Origin: Agromyces mediolanus
Lineage (GTDB): Bacteria > Actinomycetota > Actinomycetes > Actinomycetales > Microbacteriaceae
Direction of reading: 5' to 3'
Assembly (NCBI RefSeq): GCF_023715325.1
Contig: NZ_JAMBNX010000008.1
Location: 124,001 to 188,000, forward strand
DNA: 64,000 bases
The translations under genes were made by a program, and so were the position numbers. This document shows, in pieces, positions 24,521-33,428 of the stretch (positions are counted from its first letter, which is position 1; each line of letters starts with the position of its first letter). Under the pieces are notes generated by a model, which did not search any database, had not been told where the DNA came from, and saw only the letters and a list, made by a program, of their open reading frames with translations.

Positions 24521-24948
24521 ACGACGACCAGCACACGACCGCCCTGCACGAGCGCGTCGAACGCGCCCCGGACTGGCCGGAGCGCGACGAGACGCCGCGG
24601 GAGGGCGAGACCTCGGCGCTCGCCCGGCACCGCGACCCGTCGCTGACCAAAGACACCACGGAGGCGGCGAAGAAGCAACGGCCGGGCGTGGAGTGGGTGC
24701 GCCCGACCGACCTGATGGTCTCCCGCTCGGCCAGGGTTGCGGGACGGGGTATCGACTTCCAGGCTGAGCTCGCCCGCCGCTCCCGCCGGGTTCCCGGCCA
24801 GGCGTACCGGGCAGCGCGCACCGGGGCGCGCACTGGTGTTCGGTTCGTGAGCGAGCGTGCCCGGAAGCTGCCGCCCGTGACGGCGTTCGGCCGCGGGTCC
24901 GGGGAGCACTACTCCTGGGTGTCTCGCTCCGGGATCGGGCTCGGGTAA
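24517..24948 (+). CDS. Hypothetical element protein, charged
   Basis: Not recognised. 143 residues, starts MNDDQHTTALHERVERAPDW by ATGA overlap with the DUF2637 gene. Central WVRPTDLMVSRSARVAGRGIDFQAELARRSRRVPGQ is basic and likely contacts DNA or a membrane surface. No Cys, no membrane segment. Found at this position in related elements by my recollection, but without a known role. Confidence 0.6.
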   Translation: MNDDQHTTALHERVERAPDWPERDETPREGETSALARHRDPSLTKDTTEAAKKQRPGVEWVRPTDLMVSRSARVAGRGIDFQAELARRSRRVPGQAYRAARTGARTGVRFVSERARKLPPVTAFGRGSGEHYSWVSRSGIGLG

Positions 24949-25028
24949 CCATGTTCGCCCCCGGCGCGACGGCGCGAAACCAAGCCGCTGGGGGCCGTGT
25001 GCGCACCTGCCTGTCAGGAGGTGCCGTC

Positions 25029-25889
25029 ATGGAGACTGCCACGGCCCGCAAACGGCGGGAACGATTCGACGATTCGGAAGCGCTGCGCGCCCTGCTCACC
25101 CGCCTCCACGAGGCGGGGCGCGGAGCGTGGCGCCATGACCCCGAGGCCGCTGCGCTCATGGAGCACGCGGCGAGCAAGTACGCGGCGCTGGCCCGCAAAC
25201 ACGGACTGGACCCGTGGGAGGCGGCGTCCGCGGCATTCGAGGCGATGCGCGGTGCCGCGACCCGCCGGGCGGAGGACCCGTGGGCGGTGATCACGCGGGC
25301 GGTGCAGGTGACGTGCACCGCGGAGGAGCGCGGCAACGGGCTGCTGTGCTCCGTTCACCAGGCCCGCCGTCCCCGCTACTCGGTGTTCCACGATGCGGAG
25401 CGGTTCAGCGATCGGGAGAACCCGCTGCCCGACTACCACCCCGCGTTCCGGTTCGACCCATTCACCGACGACGAGCCCGACGACGAGGACCCGGCGCCCG
25501 AGCGAGCGGTGAACGTGACCGCCGCCATCGAGGACACCATCGCGTTCCTCACCCGGGTCGGGTGGGAGCCAGAGACCGCGCGGGCCGCGGTCGAGTACGT
25601 CACTGCCCGGCTCACGGAGGCGTCCTCGCGGGCGTCGGCGTTCGAGGTGCTGCGCCGAGACCGGCAAGCCCGCGCCCTCCTCGACCTCCCCGGCGCATCC
25701 TGGACGGCGCTGCTGCGGGCCGTGCTCGGCGTTCCCGACCCGGCACTCGCGCACACGAACGCCGGCCGCGGAATGCTCCGCCGCCTGCTGATCGGCCAGC
25801 CGCTGCGCGCACTCCTCACAGACGACGATCTCGTGATCACCGCCGGGCTCGCCGCACCCAGATTCGATGCCGGGAGCGGCGGGCGATGA
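25029..25889 (+). CDS. Hypothetical element protein, sigma-like helical
   Basis: 286 residues from ATG 25029, which has CAGGAGGTG upstream; the frame is open from 24951 but that start is rejected. N-terminal half is mainly helical (RALLTRLHEAGRGAWRHD, KYAALARKHGLDPWEAASAAFEAMR) and resembles sigma-factor-like helices without a clear region 4. An acidic linker (DEPDDEDPAPE) follows. Frequently annotated only as a serine/arginine-rich protein. It precedes the ParB-like gene with overlap. Confidence 0.55.
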   Translation: METATARKRRERFDDSEALRALLTRLHEAGRGAWRHDPEAAALMEHAASKYAALARKHGLDPWEAASAAFEAMRGAATRRAEDPWAVITRAVQVTCTAEERGNGLLCSVHQARRPRYSVFHDAERFSDRENPLPDYHPAFRFDPFTDDEPDDEDPAPERAVNVTAAIEDTIAFLTRVGWEPETARAAVEYVTARLTEASSRASAFEVLRRDRQARALLDLPGASWTALLRAVLGVPDPALAHTNAGRGMLRRLLIGQPLRALLTDDDLVITAGLAAPRFDAGSGGR

Positions 25890-26959
25890 GCACGCCGCTG
25901 GAAGGCCGAATCGAGCTGGAGCGCGCCGTCGATTCGATCGTCGTCGGCGCGCGGCACAGGCACGACCACGGCGACCTGATCCCGCTGGTCGAGTCGATAC
26001 GCCGCCACGGGCTGCTGCAGCCGATCACGGTCACCCTCGACGGGCACCTGATCTGCGGAGCCCGACGGCTCGCGGCGATCAAGCTGCTCGGCATCAAAAC
26101 CGTCAACGTGTGGGTACGCTCCGGCGTCTCCGACCGGCTCGGGCAGCTCCTCGCGGAGCAGGACGACAACCAGCTCCACAAGCCCCTCACCCAGCTCGAA
26201 GCCGCCGCCCTCTACCGCGAGCTGAAGGCCCTGCTGGCCGAGGACGCCGCGCGCCGACAGGAGGCCACCCGGTTCCAGGCGTCCGCCGACGACGCAGAAG
26301 ACGGTGGTGCCAATTTGGCACCACCGCAGATCGAGCAGGGCAAGACCCGTGCGCAGGCTGCTCGGATGGTCACTGGCCGCGCCTCCTACACGACGTTGGA
26401 GCGCATCGGCCGGCTGGAAGACCTCGCCGCGGACGAGTCCCAGCCCGAGGCGGTGCGGGCGCGCGCCGCGCAGGAGGTCGAGCAGATCAAGACCGGCGGC
26501 AGCGTCTATCCCTCGCATCTGCGCGTGAACGCGGAGCTGTCGCTGGCGGAGCTCGACCAGCTCGCCGCCGACCCTGCCCAGCCCGCCGAGCTGCGCGAGC
26601 AGGCCCGCACCGAAGCGGATGCGGTGCGGGCGGCGGAGCGGGAGGCGAAGGCTGCGGAGCTGGAGCAGTTGGCGCAGGCCGCGCTCGCCCGCGTCAAGGC
26701 CGCCAAGACCGGCAGGAAGGCGAAGCGGCCCGCGCTGACGGCGGTGGAGCCGGGTGTCCCGGTGCCGTTCCCGCTGAGCGTGTTCACCGCGACGTGGGAC
26801 GACATGGCCTCGTGGTGGGAGCACTACGACCCCGCCGATGTCGGCCCGGCACTCACCACCGAGCAATGGGCCCGGTTCGAGGAGACGATCGCCGGCACCG
26901 TCACGTTCGCCGATGCCGCCCGTGCCGCCCGGGAGGACCGGGCCGAGCAGACCGCCTGA
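25886..26959 (+). CDS. ParB-like nuclease-domain protein
   Basis: 357 residues. The ParB/Srx domain is residues about 10-100: RHDHGDLIPLVESIRRHGLLQPITV, HLICGARRLAAIKLLG (GxRR motif) and EQDDNQLHKPLTQLEAAALYREL. An HTH-like stretch GKTRAQAARMVTGRASYTTLERI follows, then a long coiled, charged region and a Trp-rich tail. Probably partition or regulation of the element; no ParA is encoded next to it. ATGA overlap with the previous gene. Confidence 0.82.
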   Translation: MSTPLEGRIELERAVDSIVVGARHRHDHGDLIPLVESIRRHGLLQPITVTLDGHLICGARRLAAIKLLGIKTVNVWVRSGVSDRLGQLLAEQDDNQLHKPLTQLEAAALYRELKALLAEDAARRQEATRFQASADDAEDGGANLAPPQIEQGKTRAQAARMVTGRASYTTLERIGRLEDLAADESQPEAVRARAAQEVEQIKTGGSVYPSHLRVNAELSLAELDQLAADPAQPAELREQARTEADAVRAAEREAKAAELEQLAQAALARVKAAKTGRKAKRPALTAVEPGVPVPFPLSVFTATWDDMASWWEHYDPADVGPALTTEQWARFEETIAGTVTFADAARAAREDRAEQTA

Positions 26960-27035
26960 ACAGGGCGGGGGGCGGTGGTGCGCACCTTCCTGGCAACCAC
27001 GCATCCCTGTTGCCGTCCGGGAAGGACCCCTGTTC

Positions 27036-27734
27036 ATGGACCCCGCCGCCCCCGATGACCGTCGCCGTCGTCGCCTGCTGATCGCCGCCACCGCCGCAGG
27101 CCTCGCCCTGCTGATCCTCGTCGGCGTCGGCATCTACGGACTCGTCCACGGCCCCGCCGCGGCCGACCCGGCGTCGAGCGAACGCCCGTCTACCACGGCT
27201 GCGCCTGTGACGCCCGGCCCGATGCCGGGCGGTGAGCTGGAGTCGCTCCGGCAGAACCTCGGCCCGGAAGCGTTCGCCCGCGCGGTCGCGACCGCCCTGT
27301 TCACCTGGGACACCACGACCGGGCACACGCCCTCGGACTATGCGCAGGTGCTCGCGGATGCCGCCCACGGTTCCGAGGCGGATGCGTTCGTGGGCGACGT
27401 GCGCGCCTACCTGCCTTCTGTGGAGGCGTGGGCGCAGCTGCGACAGTATGCGACGCGCCAGTGGCTCACCATCGACGAGGTGTTCATCCCGGAGGCGTGG
27501 GAGACCGCCGTCGACCAGGCCGCGCCCGGCCAGATCCCGGCCGGGGCGATCGCCTACACCTTCGAGGGCACGAGGCACCGCGACGGCACCTGGGGCACGA
27601 CGCCGGTGGAGGCGTCCCGCCCGGTCGCGTTCACCGTGTTCCTCGTCTGCAACCCGCCCACGCCCGGCCACGGCGCGGCATCAGGTTCGTGCGAGGTGCT
27701 GCGGCTGTCCGAGCTCGACAACCCGCTGCACTAG
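27036..27734 (+). CDS. Single-pass membrane protein of the transfer region
   Basis: 232 residues, ATG 27036. One membrane helix at about residues 14-38 (LLIAATAAGLALLILVGVGIYGLV) preceded by an Arg run, then a Thr/Pro linker and an extracytoplasmic domain of about 170 residues (LQSLRQNLGPEAF-like start, FIPEAWETAVDQAAPGQIPAGAIAYTFEGTRHRDGTWGTT). The organisation fits VirB8-like or TraI-type scaffold proteins, but sequence does not prove it. Next to the M23 peptidase gene. Confidence 0.55.
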   Translation: MDPAAPDDRRRRRLLIAATAAGLALLILVGVGIYGLVHGPAAADPASSERPSTTAAPVTPGPMPGGELESLRQNLGPEAFARAVATALFTWDTTTGHTPSDYAQVLADAAHGSEADAFVGDVRAYLPSVEAWAQLRQYATRQWLTIDEVFIPEAWETAVDQAAPGQIPAGAIAYTFEGTRHRDGTWGTTPVEASRPVAFTVFLVCNPPTPGHGAASGSCEVLRLSELDNPLH

Positions 27735-27748
27735 CCGGGAGCGTCGTG

Positions 27749-28924
27749 ATGAAGAAGCTCGCCGTCCTCGCCCTCACCCTGCTGCTCATCGGGCCCTCCA
27801 CGGCCCTGCTGGGCGTCGCCGCGCTCGGCGGCACCTCCGCGACCGCCGCCGTCTGCACGCCCGGCTCACTCGCGGTCGGCCCGATCCCGGACTCGCTGAC
27901 CACGACGACCCGAAACGGGGAGACGGTCACGCTGAACCGGCAACAGCTCACGCACGCGGCGACGATCATCACGGTCGGCGGGCAGACCGCCGGCGTCGGC
28001 CGCGACGGTGTGCTCATCGCGCTCATGGCCGCCCTCACCGAATCCACCCTGCGGATGCTCGCCAACACCAGCGCCTACCCCGAGTCGGCGAACTATCCGA
28101 ACGACGGCAACGGTTCTGATCATGACTCGCTCGGCCTGTTCCAGATGCGCCCCGCCAGCGGCTGGGGCACGGTCGCCGAGCTCATGGACTCGGCTTACCA
28201 GGCCAGGGCGTTCTACGGCGGCGAGTCCGGCCCGAACTACCCGTCCCCGCGGGGGCTGCTCGACATCCCCGGCTGGCAGCAGCTCGACCCCGGCGAGGCC
28301 GCCCAGGCCGTCGAGGTCAGCGCCTACCCGGACAGGTATCAGAACTACCAGCCAGTCGCGCAGGCGATCCTCGACGCCCTCACCCGCCCCGCGCCCTCCG
28401 GCAACGGCGGCGGGGATGAGACACCGGTCGTGCCCGAGACGACCAGGATCGTGTTCCCGCTTCCCGAGGGAACCTGGGTGCGGACGAGCCCGTTCGGGTG
28501 GCGCAACGACCCGATCACCGGGGAACGACGCTTCCACGCAGGCTCGGACTTCGCCGCCCCCGACGGCACCCCGATCTACGCCGTCGCCGATGGCGTCGTG
28601 GTGCGCGCGAACTACACCGACGCAGGCGGCGGGATCATCGTCATCGAGCACACCGTCGGCGGGCAGCGGGTCGCGTCGATGTATGTGCACATGTGGCAGC
28701 ACGGCATCCACGTCGCCGACGGCGACACCGTGACCGCGGGCCAGCACATCGGAGACGTCGGCTCCTCCGGCCACTCGACCGGCCCGCACCTCCACCTGCA
28801 GATCCACCCCGGCGGCGCCGGAGCGGACCCGGTGGACTCCGACGCCTGGCTCACCGAACACGGTGCCGGAGGGATTGCGGGCGGCGATGCCGCCCCCGCC
28901 CTGTGCACTGCCGGGGGCGCGTGA
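27749..28924 (+). CDS. Secreted M23 peptidase with lysozyme-like domain
   Basis: 391 residues with an N-terminal signal sequence (MKKLAVLALTLLLIGPSTALLG). Residues about 55-200 look like a lytic transglycosylase/lysozyme-like region (LIALMAALTESTLR with a Glu, DHDSLGLFQMRPASGWG). The C-terminal half is a LytM/M23 endopeptidase: SPFGWRNDPITG, RFHAGSDFAAPDG (His and Asp ligands) and GPHLHLQIHPGG (HxH). It opens peptidoglycan for the transfer apparatus. The next ATG overlaps its stop. Confidence 0.9.
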   Translation: MKKLAVLALTLLLIGPSTALLGVAALGGTSATAAVCTPGSLAVGPIPDSLTTTTRNGETVTLNRQQLTHAATIITVGGQTAGVGRDGVLIALMAALTESTLRMLANTSAYPESANYPNDGNGSDHDSLGLFQMRPASGWGTVAELMDSAYQARAFYGGESGPNYPSPRGLLDIPGWQQLDPGEAAQAVEVSAYPDRYQNYQPVAQAILDALTRPAPSGNGGGDETPVVPETTRIVFPLPEGTWVRTSPFGWRNDPITGERRFHAGSDFAAPDGTPIYAVADGVVVRANYTDAGGGIIVIEHTVGGQRVASMYVHMWQHGIHVADGDTVTAGQHIGDVGSSGHSTGPHLHLQIHPGGAGADPVDSDAWLTEHGAGGIAGGDAAPALCTAGGA

Positions 28925-29190
28925 TGGACGTGTTCCCCGACTTCGGCGGCGTGGGCGGCGCCGCAGACCTGCGCTCCATCGTCGGCGCGCTGCTGATGTT
29001 CGTGCTCGTCACCGCGGTGCTCATGCTCATCGTCTGCGCCATCATCTGGGCGATCAGCGGAGCCTCCGGCAACTACCAGGCAGCGACCAAGGCCCGCACC
29101 GGCCTGCTTGTCGCGGTCGGCGCCGCCGCGCTATCCGGTGCCGGCGTTGCCTGGCTCAACTTCCTGCTGGACGTCGGCACCCGGCTCTGA
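28924..29190 (+). CDS. DUF6112-like small membrane protein 1
   Basis: 88 residues, two membrane helices (IVGALLMFVLVTAVLMLIVCAIIWAI and GLLVAVGAAALSGAGVAWLNFLL). This layout is that of VirB2/TraQ-like pilin-sized proteins, and the family is found beside SCO6880-like proteins in actinobacterial transfer loci. It and the next gene are related in size and layout. TGATG overlap with the peptidase gene. Confidence 0.7.
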   Translation: MDVFPDFGGVGGAADLRSIVGALLMFVLVTAVLMLIVCAIIWAISGASGNYQAATKARTGLLVAVGAAALSGAGVAWLNFLLDVGTRL

Positions 29191-29271
29191 CCGTCCTTGC
29201 CTGTGCGGCTGGGAGCGAGTGCGCACCTGACCGTCGAGAACCCCGTCTCGACCAGTCAAGGGAGCACAACC

Positions 29272-29541
29272 GTGATCGACATCGACCCCAACAGCTCGGG
29301 CCTTCCGGGCATCGAGCAGCTGCGCATCATCGTCGGCGCCGTCATGACGGTGGGCCTGATCCTCTCCGTCCTCGCCCTGATCGTCTCCGCGATCGTCTGG
29401 GGTCTCGGATCGAACAGCAGCAACCCCCACCTCGCCAGCCGCGGCAAGGTCGGCGTCCTCGTGAGCTGCGGGGCGGCGATCATCTGCGGCGCGGCGGTGA
29501 CGCTGGTGAACTTCTTCTGGGGCGTCGGGCAGGCCGTCTAA
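29272..29541 (+). CDS. DUF6112-like small membrane protein 2
   Basis: 89 residues from GTG 29272 with GGGAG upstream; the frame is open from 29197 but without ribosome-binding site. Two helices (IIVGAVMTVGLILSVLALIVSAIVWGL and VGVLVSCGAAIICGAAVTLVNFFWGV). Shares the motif order of the preceding protein (IVGA, IVWG/IIWA, Asn before a C-terminal helix end), so the pair arose by ancient duplication. Possible pilin-like pair. Confidence 0.68.
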   Translation: MIDIDPNSSGLPGIEQLRIIVGAVMTVGLILSVLALIVSAIVWGLGSNSSNPHLASRGKVGVLVSCGAAIICGAAVTLVNFFWGVGQAV

Positions 29542-29581
29542 TGACGACCCGACATGACTTCCGACGGCGGGGGTGGGCGCG

Positions 29582-31075
29582 GTGAGCGTCTGCGACGTCC
29601 CGGTCATCTCCTCCGTCTGTGACGCCGTGGGCGAGGGCACCGCCTCCCTGATCGCGGCCCCGTTCGACTGGCTGGCTCAGGCGATGGCGGGGGCGGCGGC
29701 GTGGCTGTTCGAGGCCGTGTGGTGGGTGTTCGACACCACGACCCTCGTCGACGTCACGAGCGCCGAGTACGTCGGCGTCTACAACGTCCTCTTCGGCGTC
29801 GCCGTGTTCGTGATGCTGATCTTCTTCTGCCTCCAGCTCATCACCGGCCTGGTCCACCGCGACCCGACCGCCTTGTCCCGTGCCGCGCTCGGCCTCGCCA
29901 AGTCCGTCCTCGGCTCGTTTCTCGTCATCACGCTGACGGCGCTGCTGTTGGAGGTGACCGATCAGCTCGCGGTCGGGATCGTGCAGGCCACCGGGAACAC
30001 GATGGAAGGGATGGGGACCCAGATCGGGCTCCTCGCCGTCGCCCTCGGCGCCATCAACATCGGCGGCCCTGGCGTCGGGGCGATCCTCACGATCTTCTTC
30101 GCCGGCCTAGCCATATCGGCGGCGGCGATTGTGTGGTTCTCCCTGCTGATCCGCAAGGCGCTGCTGCTGGTGGCGGTCGTGTTCGGCCCGGTCGCCCTGG
30201 CCGGGGCGACGTGGGATGCGACGAAGGGCTGGTTCGCCAAGTGGGCGGCGTTCGTGATCGCCCTGATCTTCTCCAAGCTCGTCCTCGTCGTGATCTTCCT
30301 CGTCGCGATCGGGCAGGTCTCGGCCCCGATCGAGGCCGACCTGGCCTCCATCTCCGACCCGATCGCGGGCGTCGTGCTGATGTTCATCGCCGCGTTCGCC
30401 CCGTACATCACCTACAAGTTCCTGTCGTTCGTGGGCTTCGACATGTACCACGCGATGTCGTCCGAGCAGGAGGCGAAGTCCGCGCTGAACCGGCCCGTGC
30501 CGGTGCCGTCCGCCCCGCAGGCCGACACGGCCAAGAAGGTCCTCGACGGCGGCACCGACCCGGGCAGCAAGCCGCCGAGTGGTGGAGGCGGCGCGGGCGG
30601 AGGCTCGACACCGCCCCCACCTCCTCCCGGTGCGTCGGCTGCGGCCCCGGCCAGCGCGGGAGCCGGCACGGCGGGCACCGGCGCCGCCGCATCAGCCGGA
30701 GCAGGAGCAGGGGCTGGAGCTGGAGCTGGAGCTGGAGCGGGCGCCGGAGCTGCCGGCGCTGGCGCGGCTGGTGCCGGTGCGGCCGCGGGGCCGGTCGGTG
30801 CCGCGGTGGTCGTCGGAGCCGCCGTGGTCAAGGCCGCAGCGACCGCCGGTCCGAAGGCAGGCAGAGCGGCGGGCGGCGCGGCGGACAGTCAGGCCGGCGC
30901 GGCGGCCGAGCAGGCATCCCCGCCGCCGTCGCAGGGCGCCCCGCCGCGTCCCGCACCGTCGACACCGCCTCCGGCCACGCCGCCCTCTCCCGGGCCTGGA
31001 GAGTCTTCGCCCGCGCGCCAGCGCCGGCAGGACCCGCCGCCTCCGCCGTCGTCCGCACCGGCCGGGAAGGAGTAA
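29582..31075 (+). CDS. TrbL/VirB6-like conjugal transfer membrane protein
   Basis: About 497 residues (GTG 29582; GTG 29573 also possible). The first 310 hold six or seven hydrophobic helices with the motif VCDVPVISSVCDAVG at the N terminus and LLIRKALLLVAVVFGPVALAGATWDATKGWF, typical of actinobacterial TrbL-like proteins. The last 190 residues are Ala/Gly/Pro low-complexity with a run of GA repeats encoded by tandem GGAGCT units near 30715-30740. It likely forms the inner channel. It is followed three bases later by the SCO6880-like gene. Confidence 0.82.
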   Translation: MSVCDVPVISSVCDAVGEGTASLIAAPFDWLAQAMAGAAAWLFEAVWWVFDTTTLVDVTSAEYVGVYNVLFGVAVFVMLIFFCLQLITGLVHRDPTALSRAALGLAKSVLGSFLVITLTALLLEVTDQLAVGIVQATGNTMEGMGTQIGLLAVALGAINIGGPGVGAILTIFFAGLAISAAAIVWFSLLIRKALLLVAVVFGPVALAGATWDATKGWFAKWAAFVIALIFSKLVLVVIFLVAIGQVSAPIEADLASISDPIAGVVLMFIAAFAPYITYKFLSFVGFDMYHAMSSEQEAKSALNRPVPVPSAPQADTAKKVLDGGTDPGSKPPSGGGGAGGGSTPPPPPPGASAAAPASAGAGTAGTGAAASAGAGAGAGAGAGAGAGAGAAGAGAAGAGAAAGPVGAAVVVGAAVVKAAATAGPKAGRAAGGAADSQAGAAAEQASPPPSQGAPPRPAPSTPPPATPPSPGPGESSPARQRRQDPPPPPSSAPAGKE

Positions 31076-31078
31076 CCG

Positions 31079-32539
31079 ATGGTCACGAACTCGCCTAGCG
31101 ACTACCCGCTGGCGCCGGTGCAGTTCTCGCGGCTCGCCAGGCGCGGCATCATGCTCGGTCTGTCCCTGCCGCAGCTCATCGTCCTCGGTATCGCGGTGCT
31201 CACGGTCGTCTTCTCCCTCTACACCGCCGACGGGATGGGCTTGGCCTGGACCGCACCCGTCTGGGGGACCTGCGCCCTGCTCGCGGTGATCCCTGCCGGG
31301 GGCCGGAAGGTGATCGAGTGGGTGCCGATCCTCGCCCGCTGGGCCGCCCGGACCTATCTCGGGCAGCTCATCTACCGGCGCCGCGTCATCAAGCCCCGCC
31401 CCGCCGGGACCCTCGCCCTGCCCGGGGATGCGGCACCGCTGCGGGAGTGGGAAGACCCCGAGACCGGCGCGGCGATGGTCCACGACCCGCACGCGCAGAC
31501 CCTCACCGCGATCCTCGGCGTCTCCCACCCCGCGTTCGTGCTCCTTGATCCGGGTGAGCAGCAGCGTCGCGTCTCCGGCTGGGGCCGCGTACTGGCCGCC
31601 GCCTGCAGGTCCGGGCGGATCGCCCGCATCCAGGTGTCCGAGCGCACTCTGCCGGATTCCGGGACGGGGCTGGCGGAGTGGTGGCGCACGCACGGCACCG
31701 ACGACGGCTCCTGGGCCGCGACCACGTACGCCGAGCTCATCGAGCGTGCCGGCCCCGCCGGAGAGCGCCACGCGACGACCATCTCGCTCGCGCTCGACAT
31801 GAAGGCCGCCGCCCGGCAGATCAGAACGAGCGGTGGCGGGATACGCGGCGCGGCTGCGGTGCTGCGGCAGGAGATGAGCACGCTGACGACGGCGTTGCGC
31901 GCCGCGGAGCTCAGTAGCACCGGGTGGCTGACGCCGGGCGAGGTCGCCGTCGTCCTGCGCTCGGCTTACGACCCCGCCGCCGCCCCGGCGCTGGAGCGCC
32001 ACGGGGACCTGGGCCGTGACCTGGCGACCGCAGGTCCGGTCGCGGTTACCGAGACCTGGGACCGGCTGCGGTCGGACTCCGCGCACCATGCGGTGCTGTG
32101 GATCACCGAGTGGCCTCGCTCGCAGGTGTATCCCGGCTTCCTCGCGCCGCTCGTGCTGTCCAACGGCATCCTGCGCACCCTCGCCCTGCACTACACCCCG
32201 GTGCGCGCCGACCAGGCCGCGCGGGACCTGCGGAAGAAGAAGACCGAGCTCATCTCCGATGCCGCCCAGCGGCGCAAGATCGGGCAGATCGACGACGCGG
32301 CCAGCAGCGCCGAGCTGGACGACGTGCTCCAGCAGGAGGCGGACCTGACTGCCGGGCACGGCGTCCTGCGCGTCTCCGGCCTCGTCTCCGTCTCTGCGCC
32401 GACCGTGGACGAGCTCGACGCGGCGGTGGCCGCGGTCGAGCAGGCGGCGATCCAAGCGTCCTGCGAGACCAGGCGGCTCGTCGGTCAGCAGGCGCAGGCA
32501 TTCACCGCTGCCGCGCTGCCGTTGTGCCGGCCGGTCTGA
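31079..32539 (+). CDS. SCO6880-family transfer protein
   Basis: 486 residues. Two membrane helices near the N terminus (IMLGLSLPQLIVLGIAVLTVVFSLY and WTAPVWGTCALLAVIPAGG) then a cytoplasmic domain with no P-loop (DPHAQTLTAILGVSHPAFVLLD, RQEMSTLTTALRAAELSSTGWLTPGEVAVVLRSAYDP). The family is a constant of actinobacterial integrative elements and works with the VirB4-like ATPase; it resembles PrgI plus the N-terminal part of VirB4. It explains why the VirB4-like protein downstream is short. Confidence 0.8.
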   Translation: MVTNSPSDYPLAPVQFSRLARRGIMLGLSLPQLIVLGIAVLTVVFSLYTADGMGLAWTAPVWGTCALLAVIPAGGRKVIEWVPILARWAARTYLGQLIYRRRVIKPRPAGTLALPGDAAPLREWEDPETGAAMVHDPHAQTLTAILGVSHPAFVLLDPGEQQRRVSGWGRVLAAACRSGRIARIQVSERTLPDSGTGLAEWWRTHGTDDGSWAATTYAELIERAGPAGERHATTISLALDMKAAARQIRTSGGGIRGAAAVLRQEMSTLTTALRAAELSSTGWLTPGEVAVVLRSAYDPAAAPALERHGDLGRDLATAGPVAVTETWDRLRSDSAHHAVLWITEWPRSQVYPGFLAPLVLSNGILRTLALHYTPVRADQAARDLRKKKTELISDAAQRRKIGQIDDAASSAELDDVLQQEADLTAGHGVLRVSGLVSVSAPTVDELDAAVAAVEQAAIQASCETRRLVGQQAQAFTAAALPLCRPV

Positions 32540-32591
32540 CCCGGCGCACCTGCTCACCAACCGTCACGCCTTCCTGTGAGGAGCCCCGATC

Positions 32592-33428
32592 ATGCCGACC
32601 TTCGATGACCCGCTCGCGGACGCCGCTGAGGCGTCCGCCGCGCTGCGGGGCCTGGCCCACGCGACCCGCACGTTCGAGAGCCCCGCCGACACCCACCCGG
32701 TGATCGGAGATCTGCTCGCCGGCGTCAGGTCGCTGCGGCAAGTGCTCGACCAGCTCGCAGCCGCCCACATCAGCGCCCGCGCCAGGGCGCACGACGACGC
32801 CGGGAACCAGGCCGCCGGCGCAACCTCGGCCCTCGCAGCTGCCGATGAGCTGCACCAGGCCGGCACCCTGCTGGACACCGTGGAGTGGCGGCTGGACGCC
32901 GCCTCCCAGCACTCCGGTCGCATCGCCTGGCACCCCGCACCTGCCGTCGAGGACGGCCCGGCGAGGCGGTGGGTCAGCGTCGTGTTCCTGGAAGGCGCCG
33001 AGGCCGATGAGGTGCTGGAGCTGATCGACCGCGACGGGACGGATGCAGCGATCGAGCACCTGGCCGGGCACGACTACGGAGCGGAGACCACCCAGGCCGC
33101 GCTCGAGAACGGATACGTCTACGACGAGCCCCCGGCAGGTGTGCTCGACAAGGTGGCCACCCACGACGTCTACACGCTCACCTACAACCCCTTCCTCGGG
33201 CACGTCTCGCTGCTGCGCAAGCACGACACCGTGCCCGACCCGGCGCTCCTCGGCATCGACACCCCGGCCTCCGCACCCGCATCGGAGTCGAGGCGGGAAG
33301 CGGAACGCGCCGCGCACAAGTCCACGCGTGCAGTCGGCCCCGCGGTCAGCCGGGGGCGAGACGGGGCCGACTGGTTCACCCGCCGCCCCGGCGCCGCCTC
33401 CGCACACGGACGGGGGCTGGCGCTGTGA
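32592..33428 (+). CDS. Hypothetical transfer-region protein
   Basis: 278 residues, not recognised. N-terminal half helical (LLAGVRSLRQVLDQLAAAHISARAR, DELHQAGTLLDTVEWRLDAAS), C-terminal half mixed (RWVSVVFLEGAEADEVLELIDRDG, YDEPPAGVLDKVATHDVYTLTYNPFLGHVSLLRKH). No membrane segment. GTGA overlap with the VirB4-like gene suggests a role in the same machine. ATG 32592 follows a GTGAGGAG stretch. Confidence 0.6.
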   Translation: MPTFDDPLADAAEASAALRGLAHATRTFESPADTHPVIGDLLAGVRSLRQVLDQLAAAHISARARAHDDAGNQAAGATSALAAADELHQAGTLLDTVEWRLDAASQHSGRIAWHPAPAVEDGPARRWVSVVFLEGAEADEVLELIDRDGTDAAIEHLAGHDYGAETTQAALENGYVYDEPPAGVLDKVATHDVYTLTYNPFLGHVSLLRKHDTVPDPALLGIDTPASAPASESRREAERAAHKSTRAVGPAVSRGRDGADWFTRRPGAASAHGRGLAL

